A stretch of DNA of 14,179 nt from Lachnospiraceae bacterium UBA3772 (GTDB taxonomy: Bacteria > Bacillota > Clostridia > Lachnospirales > Lachnospiraceae), in contig DFFQ01000178.1 in the NCBI GenBank assembly GCA_002371025.1, positions 1-14,179 of the forward strand. Reading direction: 5' to 3'. Below are positions 7,721 through 14,179 of the stretch, piece by piece; position 1 is the stretch's first letter, and each line of letters begins with the position of its first letter. The notes under the pieces were generated by a model, which was given only the letters and a program-made list of their open reading frames with translations, did not search any database and was not told the DNA's origin. A program made the translations under genes and the position numbers.

Positions 7721-9520
7721 TTATTCTTCTGAAGTTTCAGGCTCTGTTGGTTCATGAGTTTCAGAATCTTCTGAAGTTTCTGAAGGAACTTCTTCAGATG
7801 TTGTCTCTTCCTCTGTTATTTCTTCCGATGTTACTTCTTCTGTTGTTACTTCTTCTGTTGTATCCTCTTCAGTTGCTTCGGTGGTTTCTTCTGTCTCCTC
7901 CGATGTATCTGTTGTTTCAGTATACTCTTCTGTTAATTCTAAGAAATCATTATTATTATGATTATGATATTCAGGCTCTCTACCCTTACCTGATGTTGTT
8001 GGAGGCGCTTCAAGGATATCATCTGTTATCACTTTTCCATCCATAATCATATCTATAAGTTCAATTGCCTTCTGTACTGTTGAATAATCAGGATACATTA
8101 CATAAGCCATTTCTCCTGGTGCAGATGCTGTAAAATCTGAACCATCAGAACCAGTAACAGAATATGTTCTTATATCCCACTTGGCATTATCTCCAAGCTG
8201 CATCTTAACTAATGATGATATCTGATCAGCAGTGAAATTAGTAAGGAACATACCTGAAAGAGCATCTAAAATATCTGAGTAATTAGCAAGCACTGAAGAA
8301 CTATCCTCTGTAAGTTTCTTAATAAGTGCCTGTATAAGTCTCATCTGGTTGTTACCTCTTTCACGGTCACCTGTTGCAAAAGAATACCTTTCTCTTGCAA
8401 AGAAGATTGCCTGATCACCGTTAAGGTAATTATCACCTTCACAATATGAATAATCTGAAAGTGAAGAATCAAACGCCTGTGGAGAATAAACTGTTATACC
8501 TCCAAGGATATCAACAAGCTTTGAGAAACCGACAAAGTTGATCTGAAGATAGAACTCAGCCTTAACTTCATACAATTGTTCAAGAGCCTCGATTGAATCC
8601 TCCATTCCATAAAGTCCACAGTGAGTAAGCTTATCGAGTGCTCCTCCACAAGCCGGATTAGGGACGTAGAAATCTCTAGGCGTATTTATCATAAGGATCT
8701 GCTTTGTATTTGGATTAACCACCATAATGATATTTGAATCAGAACGGCTCTTCTCCATAGTAAGAGTCTCTTCTCTTGTATCAGATCCACTTATATATAC
8801 AACAAATGGTTCAGATGTAACCTTTGTCTTACTCTTTGACTTATCACTCTTCTTTGTCTTTGTTTCAACAGATATCTCATATATAAGCTTAGTCTTTGAT
8901 TCAAAGTCCTTAAATCCTTGTGTATCTTTTATGATATCAACAAATGACTCATTCATTATAATGGCCTTAACTTCCTTTTTATATAAGCCATTAGCAAGTT
9001 CAACAACGCTTACATATTTCTTAGGAGTTACTGTGGTACCGATAGCTTCCCCGAGCTTAGTTACCGCAACCTGAGTATTCTCCTTATCATATGAATCCAT
9101 GATCGCAAATGTGTATTTCTTTGCATCCTTAATGTCCTTTGCCGGATCATCAGCAAGTACATATACCCCATATTTTGTAGAAACAGTAACATTATCATCC
9201 GTTACATTTGCAATGGTTCTGATAACCTTATCTGTAAATAAATCCACAAAAATAGATGCTAATATAACAATAAGTGAAATAACCGCTCCAATAATCCTTC
9301 TCACTCTTCTGGCCTTATAAGGCTTTCTTACGTTAATTCCAGCAATAAAAAGTACCCAGACTGCGCCAAGGATCACAAGTAATACGCATAAGATCCCAAT
9401 CACAAACTTAAGTGGTAACATGTTAAGTCTGACTATCTGAACGAACATAACTGCTTCAGCTAGAAATAACACAACTAATATAGATGATGAAAGTATCACC
9501 CAACTTTTTTTACCAAGCAT
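7721..9520 (-). CDS. LCP family glycopolymer transferase with Thr/Glu-rich C-terminal tail
   Basis: First gene of operon B and paralogue of the LCP gene downstream of glf. Numbered from ATG 9520 (599 aa): three hydrophobic helices (about 6-31, 37-61, 75-96), a binding-protein-like accessory segment (about 117-222), and an LCP domain (about 238-400). That domain has SRSD (258-261), NTPRD (279-283), LTHCGLYG, FARERYSF and GDRERGNNQ (to 392), so the lipid-phosphate and metal ligands look intact. The last 70 or so residues (528-599) are almost only Thr, Glu and Ser, unusual for the family. Start choice: an in-frame ATG at 9529 would give three more residues, but AAGAGG (9530-9535) touches it; that motif lies 9 nt before ATG 9520, so 9520 is preferred. 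A strong promoter lies just upstream. Likely job: attaching an envelope glycopolymer, possibly one containing Galf. Confidence 0.93.
   Translation of the reverse strand: MLGKKSWVILSSSILVVLFLAEAVMFVQIVRLNMLPLKFVIGILCVLLVILGAVWVLFIAGINVRKPYKARRVRRIIGAVISLIVILASIFVDLFTDKVIRTIANVTDDNVTVSTKYGVYVLADDPAKDIKDAKKYTFAIMDSYDKENTQVAVTKLGEAIGTTVTPKKYVSVVELANGLYKKEVKAIIMNESFVDIIKDTQGFKDFESKTKLIYEISVETKTKKSDKSKSKTKVTSEPFVVYISGSDTREETLTMEKSRSDSNIIMVVNPNTKQILMINTPRDFYVPNPACGGALDKLTHCGLYGMEDSIEALEQLYEVKAEFYLQINFVGFSKLVDILGGITVYSPQAFDSSLSDYSYCEGDNYLNGDQAIFFARERYSFATGDRERGNNQMRLIQALIKKLTEDSSSVLANYSDILDALSGMFLTNFTADQISSLVKMQLGDNAKWDIRTYSVTGSDGSDFTASAPGEMAYVMYPDYSTVQKAIELIDMIMDGKVITDDILEAPPTTSGKGREPEYHNHNNNDFLELTEEYTETTDTSEETEETTEATEEDTTEEVTTEEVTSEEITEEETTSEEVPSETSEDSETHEPTEPETSEE
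7831..7860 (-). repeat. Two perfect 15-bp tandem copies inside the LCP acidic-tail coding sequence
   Basis: The plus-strand unit ttacttcttctgttg occurs twice without a gap, encoding repeated T-T/S-E-E-V-type residues in the tail. The flanking tail codons are similar but diverged. Because the unit is a multiple of three, slippage would lengthen or shorten the tail without a frameshift. Confidence 0.8.
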
Positions 9521-9529
9521 AATTCCCAT

Positions 9530-9535
9530 CCTCTT
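9530..9535 (-). promoter_or_regulatory. Ribosome-binding site that decides the LCP start
   Basis: AAGAGG on the minus strand lies directly against the upstream ATG (9529), leaving no spacing, but 9 nt before the second in-frame ATG (9520). This favours the shorter protein. Confidence 0.6.
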
Positions 9536-9576
9536 GTTATAATTGATTCCTGTCTCTGACGTGCAAAAACATAACT

Positions 9577-9605
9577 ATTATAATTTAGCCACATGATAAT
9601 ATCAA
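9577..9605 (-). promoter_or_regulatory. Predicted housekeeping-sigma promoter of the lcp-glf-lcp-ABC-tex operon
   Basis: On the minus strand, TTGATA (9605-9600) and a perfect TATAAT (9582-9577) are separated by 17 bp, close to the sigma-70/SigA consensus. The predicted start near 9570 gives a leader of roughly 50 nt. It lies immediately after the operon A terminator, so operon B can be expressed independently. Confidence 0.75.
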
Positions 9606-9609
9606 TATC

Positions 9610-9646
9610 AAAAAGAGAGAAACGTCTTAAACATTTCTCTCTTTTT
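9610..9646 (-). terminator. Intrinsic terminator ending operon A
   Basis: A perfect 13-bp inverted repeat (9610-9622 with 9634-9646): AAAAAGAGAGAAA pairs with TTTCTCTCTTTTT. On the minus-strand RNA three more pairs (one G-U) extend the stem to 16 bp around a 5-nt loop, and these fit the minus strand better than the plus. The T-rich 3' arm serves as the U-tract. It sits 31 bp after the Wzz-like gene and directly before the next promoter. Confidence 0.8.
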
Positions 9647-9676
9647 TCTTAATTTTTTATGAACTTTCTTCTTAAT

Positions 9677-11182
9677 TTAATTGCAGACCTTAATTATACC
9701 AAGAAGTTTTTTATCATATTGTTTACAATATCTAAGGAATGAGATAAACTCCTCTTCTTTGGTAATTCCTTCACTATAGACATATATAAGTTCACTGTCA
9801 CCTAATGAATAAAAATCTTCATCTACACCTAAAACTCTGTTCTTTACTTTAATAGCTTTAGAAAGATCTTCATTTAATTCCTTGGCATTTTTTGTTGATG
9901 ATACAATACCGATACTTTCGATACCATTATGTTTGCAGTAATTCTTAATCTTAGTATTGATCAATGAAAACTGCTCATCACCTGATTTATCTCCATAAAT
10001 CAGATTAAATACAAATCTTGAATTAAATATTCTCTGAAGAATTCCCTTTGGCTTATATTCGGAATATGAACCAAATTCATAAATACCGAGTTTATCTATA
10101 TCAATATACATTAACTTAGCTGGAAGAAGTAATAAAATAAAGTAACAGATCACATATACCATAACTCCAACTGCGAATCCCAGAACAAAGTATTTCTTAC
10201 TAAAGTATACCTTGATGCAATTCTTACTTGCAGGTGCAATTCCGTCAGATGCTGTCTCTTCACTTATTCCACCTGTATAGATATCACCAACCTTTTCTTC
10301 TAAAGATTTAATGATAAGCTTTACAGACTCTTCCATATATATTCCTTCAAGCTTGGATTTGACAGCTTCTAATTCAACTGCTGATAAGCTAAGCGCCTTA
10401 GTATCTGTTTCTAATTGAAGTACATTCTTATACTGAGAATTCTGTGAATTGATAAGTGACCAGTCATAACGGGTATTAAATGTAGAATAAAGAAAAACTA
10501 TAGAATAGTCAGCCTTTACTATATCAGTTGCCTTAATACTGTCTTTAGAACAGATAAGCTTATTAATATCTGAAATGAGACCATCGGCATCAACTCCATC
10601 AGGTATTATAATATTAAGTGAAAAAGGTGCTTTATTTTCACCACTTGAAACTACCGACTGAGTTTTATCATCATTATAATATAAGCTTTCAAATGTAAAT
10701 AATTCTTTTACATAATAAGCTTTCTTATCATTTTCATTTACATCTGGGAACAGATATAAAAGTTTCTCTACAAAATCATCTGAAGAAGTATAATTCTTCA
10801 TAAGATTCATAAGAACATTTGAATATGAAGCATCACTGCAATCAATATAATAAGAGAGTGTAACCCTCTTTTCATTATCAGGATTAATATTCATCAGATA
10901 TGAATTTTCATAATAATTCGTCTGATAAGCAAGTCTCTTAAGCATTGCAGCGGCATCATTTACATTGGCCTGTTCTGTGTCCGAAAGCACAGTCTCCTCT
11001 GCTTTTCCTAAAGATGCAACTATATCGTTGGCATTCTTCTTATCTTTATGATATTTAAGCCCTGTAAGACCCACTCCAAAAATAAGACCAAATAAAAATG
11101 CCACCTTCCATCTTATTAATAATTTTCTGAAAATATCACCTATATCAATCCTGTTAATATCTTCAAGCTGGTAATTTTCCAT
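9677..11182 (-). CDS. Wzz/chain-length-determinant-like membrane protein with an eroded BY-kinase-like cytosolic tail
   Basis: The layout is that of a polysaccharide co-polymerase: a short cytosolic N-terminus with DINRIDIGDIFRKLLIRWK, TM1 (about 27-44), a large extracytoplasmic region with helical stretches (about 45-330), TM2 (about 331-354, followed by LLLLPAK), and a cytosolic tail of about 140 residues (359-501). The tail follows BY-kinase order: a helix with INTKIKNYCKHNG, a strand ESIGIVSST where Walker A would begin, and a C-terminal GDSELIYVYSEGITKEEEF...KLLGIIKV resembling the last strands of such kinases. No GKS/T Walker A or DxD motif is present, so ATP binding is unlikely. The start ATG 11182 lies 7 nt after AAGGAG (11190-11195); the adjacent ATG 11185 would leave only 4 nt. 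The amidase stop codon overlaps this ribosome site, implying coupled translation. Wzz-like assignment is moderate; the kinase-relic reading is inference. Confidence 0.72.
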   Translation of the reverse strand: MENYQLEDINRIDIGDIFRKLLIRWKVAFLFGLIFGVGLTGLKYHKDKKNANDIVASLGKAEETVLSDTEQANVNDAAAMLKRLAYQTNYYENSYLMNINPDNEKRVTLSYYIDCSDASYSNVLMNLMKNYTSSDDFVEKLLYLFPDVNENDKKAYYVKELFTFESLYYNDDKTQSVVSSGENKAPFSLNIIIPDGVDADGLISDINKLICSKDSIKATDIVKADYSIVFLYSTFNTRYDWSLINSQNSQYKNVLQLETDTKALSLSAVELEAVKSKLEGIYMEESVKLIIKSLEEKVGDIYTGGISEETASDGIAPASKNCIKVYFSKKYFVLGFAVGVMVYVICYFILLLLPAKLMYIDIDKLGIYEFGSYSEYKPKGILQRIFNSRFVFNLIYGDKSGDEQFSLINTKIKNYCKHNGIESIGIVSSTKNAKELNEDLSKAIKVKNRVLGVDEDFYSLGDSELIYVYSEGITKEEEFISFLRYCKQYDKKLLGIIKVCN

Positions 11183-11189
11183 CATTTAT

Positions 11190-11195
11190 CTCCTT
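11190..11195 (-). promoter_or_regulatory. Ribosome-binding site overlapping the amidase stop codon
   Basis: Minus-strand TGAAGGAGATAAATGATGG: the TGA stop (11197-11195) of the amidase shares a base with AAGGAG, followed by two adjacent ATGs at 4 and 7 nt. Terminating ribosomes could reinitiate here, and the spacing favours the second ATG. Confidence 0.65.
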
Positions 11196-12661
11196 CATTT
11201 TAATTCAAGGCCGTAATAATTAACTATTCCTTTGCAGACAGCTGAAGCCTGCTGGTCAAGTTTAGCCTGCGAACTTAAATATGCATCATATTCCGCCTTG
11301 TTGTCAAGGAAACAATGCTCAACTATAAGTCCTGGGAATCCAAAAAGCTTACTATGTCTCTGAATAGCATAATAATCGCCAAGAGATCCATCTCCATAAA
11401 TAGGATAAGATTTATTAGTTCTAGTCTTTGCTCCTCTGTCACTAAGGCCAAGTGATACCAGCTGATTCTGGATGGAATATGCAACTCCTCTTCCCTCTTC
11501 ATAGATATTATATCTATAATTCTCATTTGGATACCAAACCTCGGTGCCACTTGCACTATAACCAGATCCTGACGCATTAAGATGTATACTTATAAGCAGA
11601 TCTGCGTCATGTCTAAATCCAACCTCGCATCTTTCATTTAATTCAATGGAAACATTGTTAGTCTCACGAGTCATATAAACTCTGACATTATCATACTGTT
11701 CCAATTGTTTCTTTAAACTTTTAGCTATATTAAGACAGATATTAGTCTCATTTGTGATTCCATAATCCTTATTTGTGCCATAGAAGATTTTCTTTCCATC
11801 ATCATCTTCATGTCCCGGATCGATCACAATAACAAGATCATCCTTACTGGTATTTTCATAAGCATTATTTGTTGCATCCCTGTCATAATATCCTAATGAA
11901 TCAAAAATATAATATTTATCGTCGATCCAAAGTCCCATATCCTTTGGATACCAGTCACCATCAAGGAAGTACCAGCCTTTATCATTCTGAGCCCACTGAC
12001 CATTTGAATAAGAATAATCTTTACAGCCATTTCTATAATACTGACCGTCTATATATTCATTATTAGCCAGGTAACCGTCTGTCTTAAAATAATAATATGT
12101 GCCGTTGATCTTATACCAGCCGTCCTTTAAGATCCAGCCATAATTCCAATATTTCCAGCCCTTGTCACAAAGTATCCATCTTCCCTCGTTATACATGGTA
12201 CTGGCTGTACCATCTGTATTAACATAGACACCTTTTACAAATTCATCAGAATATAAATAGCCTCTCTCACCAAAATAATAGCCTTCACCATCGATCCAGA
12301 CAATCTGATTTTTAGGATACCAGCTTCCATCCTGATACCATGTCCCAGTATCATTTGACTTCCAGGTACCATGTTTATATTTTTTACTCATTCTTCCGTC
12401 GCCAGCTAACCAATATCCATCACGATATTCGTTATGAGCCATATAACCATCAGAGTTAAAATAATACCAGTCCTTTTTTATAAACTTCCATTCACTCTTT
12501 GCATATGAGCCATCGGAATTTTTAAACCACCAGCCATTATCATCATGATTCCAGCCAATCTTTGTTGCTGCATCAACTTTAAAGCTTGTAGGAACAAGAC
12601 TGATGCCTATCATGGCAGCAACTGTAAATGCTGTTATTCTTTTTAATATCTTCTTAAACAT
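11195..12661 (-). CDS. Secreted N-acetylmuramoyl-L-alanine amidase (Amidase_3) with N-terminal wall-binding repeats
   Basis: This enzyme cuts the amide bond between MurNAc and the stem peptide of peptidoglycan. Residues 1-31 are a signal peptide (KKILKR, a hydrophobic core, likely cleavage near KVDA-A). Residues 36-262 hold about ten aromatic/glycine wall-binding repeats of the choline-binding/glucan-binding type (for example WYYFNSDGYM, YYYFKTDGYL). The C-terminal Amidase_3 domain (276-488) keeps the zinc and catalytic residues: His284 in DPGHE, Glu305 in TNETN, His360 in ISIHLNAS and Glu448 in IVEHCFLDN. ATG 12661 has GGAG (12670-12673) 8 nt upstream. It is the second gene of operon A, 26 bp after the lysozyme gene, with which it shares a similar binding module. 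Likely role: wall turnover, daughter-cell separation or remodelling for polymer attachment. No holin or phage genes are nearby, so a chromosomal autolysin is favoured. Confidence 0.95.
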   Translation of the reverse strand: MFKKILKRITAFTVAAMIGISLVPTSFKVDAATKIGWNHDDNGWWFKNSDGSYAKSEWKFIKKDWYYFNSDGYMAHNEYRDGYWLAGDGRMSKKYKHGTWKSNDTGTWYQDGSWYPKNQIVWIDGEGYYFGERGYLYSDEFVKGVYVNTDGTASTMYNEGRWILCDKGWKYWNYGWILKDGWYKINGTYYYFKTDGYLANNEYIDGQYYRNGCKDYSYSNGQWAQNDKGWYFLDGDWYPKDMGLWIDDKYYIFDSLGYYDRDATNNAYENTSKDDLVIVIDPGHEDDDGKKIFYGTNKDYGITNETNICLNIAKSLKKQLEQYDNVRVYMTRETNNVSIELNERCEVGFRHDADLLISIHLNASGSGYSASGTEVWYPNENYRYNIYEEGRGVAYSIQNQLVSLGLSDRGAKTRTNKSYPIYGDGSLGDYYAIQRHSKLFGFPGLIVEHCFLDNKAEYDAYLSSQAKLDQQASAVCKGIVNYYGLELK

Positions 12662-12687
12662 TTTATCTTCTCCAGAATTTATATTTA

Positions 12688-13926
12688 TTAATAATACATA
12701 ATATCAAGGTCTACATCTCCATCTATACCAGAGACTTTCTTATAACTTTCCCCCTTGAAATTAAGATCTGAAGAATTCCCCTTACAGCAATACTGCCAGA
12801 AACTAAATTTCTGTTTCATAAAACACTGATGCTCTTCCCACTGAGCACACCAGACTTTTACATCACCAAACTCCTTAACATCCATCATGGTAGTAAGCCA
12901 GTTATAGCTTGCATATACTCCGGGTTCATAACCACTTTCCCTTATGGTATCTGCAAACGCTTTAACAAGTTTATTTCTCTGGTCATTTGTAAGACGAGCC
13001 GCATTTTCTGATTCAATATCAAAGAATATAGGAAGATCAGGAGTAACACCAGACTTCTTAACTTTTTCAATAGCAAGACGTGCTTCTTTCTTTGCTTCTG
13101 CCTCAGTTGAAGCTACAGAGAAATAATATACGCCGACCTTTACTCCATTCTTCTTAGCATTAGTCATATTGGTATAGAATTTTGGATCTATACCTGTGTC
13201 AACCACACCTTTATGGTCATTACATCTTATAACCGCAAAGTCAATATTCTTAGAAGCTTTAGACCAGTCAATATCTCCCTGCCACTTTGAAACATCTATT
13301 CCTGCCATGGCTTTTATAGGTGACTTTCTCTTATCAATCCAATATCCATTATTATCAAAGCTGTAATTAACTCCATCGATTTTTATAGTTGTATTCTTCG
13401 CCAGATAACTTCCATCTGAATACCACCAGCCAATTGCATTACTATTCCATTCACCTTCGGTGTATCTTAGATCAAGCTTACCATCGCCAGAAACCCATTT
13501 TCCGTCAATATACTGACTAGTTAATTTATAACCTTTTTCATCAAAATAATAAGAAGCACCATCTATTGATAACCATTGTGACTTCGGATACCATCCATTA
13601 TCACTGTACCATTCTCCCTTTGCATTTGACATCCATTTTCCATGAGAATACTTTGTATCCCAGGTACCATCACCTTTAAGCCAGTATCCTCCCTGATAAC
13701 AGTTGGTTACCATATAGCCATCATTTGAAAAATAATACCATTTATTATTAATTTTTAACCATTGATTTTTTGCATATGAATCATCACTTACCTGGAATTT
13801 CCAGCCATTGCCGTCTTTTTTCCATCTAGAATCTGCAAGTGCATCCTTACAAAATCCAGGTCTGATCAAAGCTATACTAAATGAAAGCGCACAGCCCAAA
13901 ATAATAGCAAGTTTAGTTTTTTTCAT
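12688..13926 (-). CDS. Secreted GH25 lysozyme with N-terminal wall-binding repeats
   Basis: GH25 muramidases hydrolyse the beta-1,4 bond between MurNAc and GlcNAc. An N-terminal signal peptide (about 1-32, KKTK then a hydrophobic stretch, ALADS near the cut) is followed by aromatic/glycine wall-binding repeats (about 33-205, such as WYYFSNDGYM and SYYFDEKGYK). The GH25 domain (about 206-412) shows MAGIDVSKWQG with Asp211, VGVYYFS, PIFFDIES with catalytic Asp303/Glu305, and the C-terminal acidic segment GDVDLDIMYY. The domain reaches its natural end, so the gene is complete. ATG 13926 has GAGGTG (13931-13936) 4 nt upstream. It is the first gene of operon A, behind a predicted promoter and two kinds of repeat. 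Cys26 is not a lipobox cysteine (Phe precedes it), so the protein is secreted rather than lipid-anchored. Confidence 0.95.
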   Translation of the reverse strand: MKKTKLAIILGCALSFSIALIRPGFCKDALADSRWKKDGNGWKFQVSDDSYAKNQWLKINNKWYYFSNDGYMVTNCYQGGYWLKGDGTWDTKYSHGKWMSNAKGEWYSDNGWYPKSQWLSIDGASYYFDEKGYKLTSQYIDGKWVSGDGKLDLRYTEGEWNSNAIGWWYSDGSYLAKNTTIKIDGVNYSFDNNGYWIDKRKSPIKAMAGIDVSKWQGDIDWSKASKNIDFAVIRCNDHKGVVDTGIDPKFYTNMTNAKKNGVKVGVYYFSVASTEAEAKKEARLAIEKVKKSGVTPDLPIFFDIESENAARLTNDQRNKLVKAFADTIRESGYEPGVYASYNWLTTMMDVKEFGDVKVWCAQWEEHQCFMKQKFSFWQYCCKGNSSDLNFKGESYKKVSGIDGDVDLDIMYY

Positions 13927-13956
13927 GTTTCACCTCAATACTTTATTAACTACATT

Positions 13957-13986
13957 ATTTTAATCCATAACTAAGTTATAAATCAA
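13957..13986 (-). promoter_or_regulatory. Predicted promoter of operon A
   Basis: On the minus strand, TTGATT (13986-13981) and TAAAAT (13962-13957) are separated by 18 bp, a fair sigma-70/SigA match. The predicted start near 13950 leaves a leader of roughly 24 nt before the lysozyme ATG. No alternative with better spacing was found in this gap. Confidence 0.55.
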
Positions 13987-13997
13987 CATTATTGACG

Positions 13998-14019
13998 AAT
14001 TCTAAGAAAATCTTAAGAA
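13998..14019 (-). promoter_or_regulatory. 11-bp tandem direct repeat upstream of the -35 (possible response-regulator site)
   Basis: On the minus strand TTCTTAAGATT is followed directly by TTCTTAGAATT: two 11-bp units differing at two positions, ending 11 bp before the -35. An 11-bp period of hexamers is typical of OmpR/PhoB-family regulators, including WalR and PhoP, but the hexamer TTCTTA is not a known WalR box. The regulator is inferred only. Confidence 0.4.
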
Positions 14020-14030
14020 AAAAGAATAAG

Positions 14031-14153
14031 GTCATCTCACAAAAAAGGAAAACGATAGGGGCCATCTGACCAAATAATAAAAACGATAGAGGCCATCTGA
14101 CCAAATAATAAAAACGATAGAGGCCATCTGACCAAAAAAAGGAAAGGTACGAG
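14031..14153. repeat. Four tandem copies of a 31-bp repeat upstream of the hydrolase operon
   Basis: Copies lie at 14031-14060 (30 bp, diverged), 14061-14091, 14092-14122 and 14123-14153. The two middle copies are identical. The outer two share an AAAAAAGGAAA-type centre in place of the central AAATAATAAAAA. Each junction of copies 1/2, 2/3 and 3/4 carries GGCCATCTGACC, a near-palindrome (GGnCA-TC-TGnCC). There are no spacers between units. The period is close to three helical turns. Function is unknown. Confidence 0.85.
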
Positions 14154-14178
14154 TGCACTAAGAATGTGCTTTCGTGCC
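14133..14178 (-). terminator. Probable terminator of a gene beyond the right edge
   Basis: A stem of about 12 pairs joins 14146-14158 to 14166-14178 around a 7-nt loop, with two G/T wobbles and one T/T mismatch. On the minus strand the hairpin (starting GGCACGAAAGCAC) is followed by TTTCCTTTTTTT (14145-14134). This resembles a rho-independent terminator for an upstream minus-strand gene outside the window. It overlaps the last 31-bp repeat copy. Confidence 0.55.
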
Positions 14179-14179
14179 T

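Noticed and set aside
7690..8046. Plus-strand Leu-rich membrane-protein-like ORF
   Set aside because: It is the antisense of the Thr/Glu-rich LCP tail; such codons read backward give Leu runs. The minus-strand LCP frame is clearly real.
11195..13926. Phage lysis cassette (lysozyme plus amidase)
   Set aside because: Both enzymes have signal peptides and wall-binding repeats, no holin or phage structural gene is present, and the next gene is Wzz-like, so host autolysins are more likely.
13849..13926. Lipoprotein signal on the lysozyme (Cys26)
   Set aside because: The residues before Cys are Pro-Gly-Phe, not a lipobox, and the N-terminus fits an ordinary secretory signal.
14031..14153. CRISPR array
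   Set aside because: The 31-bp units abut with no unique spacers, and no cas genes are present.
13976..14158. Small minus-strand ORF of 60 codons upstream of the lysozyme gene
   Set aside because: It is a translation of the 31-bp repeats and the T-rich terminator tail, with repeated Phe/Leu-rich peptides, no convincing ribosome site, and it overlaps the predicted promoter region.

Overview
This is a 14.2 kb AT-rich bacterial window in which every supported gene lies on the minus strand, so genes are read from right to left. Strong AGGAGG-type ribosome sites, LCP (LytR-CpsA-Psr) proteins, aromatic/glycine cell-wall-binding repeats and the absence of outer-membrane proteins indicate a Gram-positive Bacillota. 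The style fits anaerobic Clostridia, possibly Lachnospiraceae; that placement is inference. There are no tRNA or rRNA genes, CRISPR arrays, insertion sequences or phage structural genes.

Right edge (about 13930-14179): a hairpin with a T-rich tail probably terminates a gene beyond the window. It is followed by four head-to-tail copies of a 31-bp repeat, then an 11-bp direct repeat like a response-regulator site, then a promoter. These lead into operon A (13926 to 9677): a secreted GH25 lysozyme, a secreted zinc amidase with a closely related N-terminal wall-binding module, and a Wzz-like two-TM membrane protein whose cytosolic tail looks like an eroded BY-kinase (P-loop) domain. A 13-bp perfect hairpin (9610-9646) ends this operon.

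Operon B (9520 to 1) starts from a near-consensus promoter (TTGATA-17-TATAAT). It encodes an LCP protein with a Thr/Glu-rich C-terminal tail, UDP-galactopyranose mutase (glf), a second LCP protein, the two halves of a heterodimeric type I ABC exporter (one degenerate and one canonical ATPase half), and the N-terminal 465 residues of Tex, which runs off the left edge. Gaps are 4-26 bp except for 71 bp before glf, where there is an imperfect hairpin.

Taken together this looks like a cell-envelope locus. Glf makes the galactofuranose donor, LCP enzymes usually transfer lipid-linked glycopolymers to peptidoglycan, the Wzz-like protein may organise polymer assembly, and two hydrolases with matching binding modules cut the wall's glycan and its amide bonds. 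No glycosyltransferase, initiating phosphotransferase, flippase, polymerase or active BY-kinase is present, so the polymer itself is made elsewhere. The most interesting points are the eroded kinase tail, the paired LCP proteins with a binding-protein-like extra domain flanking glf, the acidic tail, and the repeat array at the head of the hydrolase operon.
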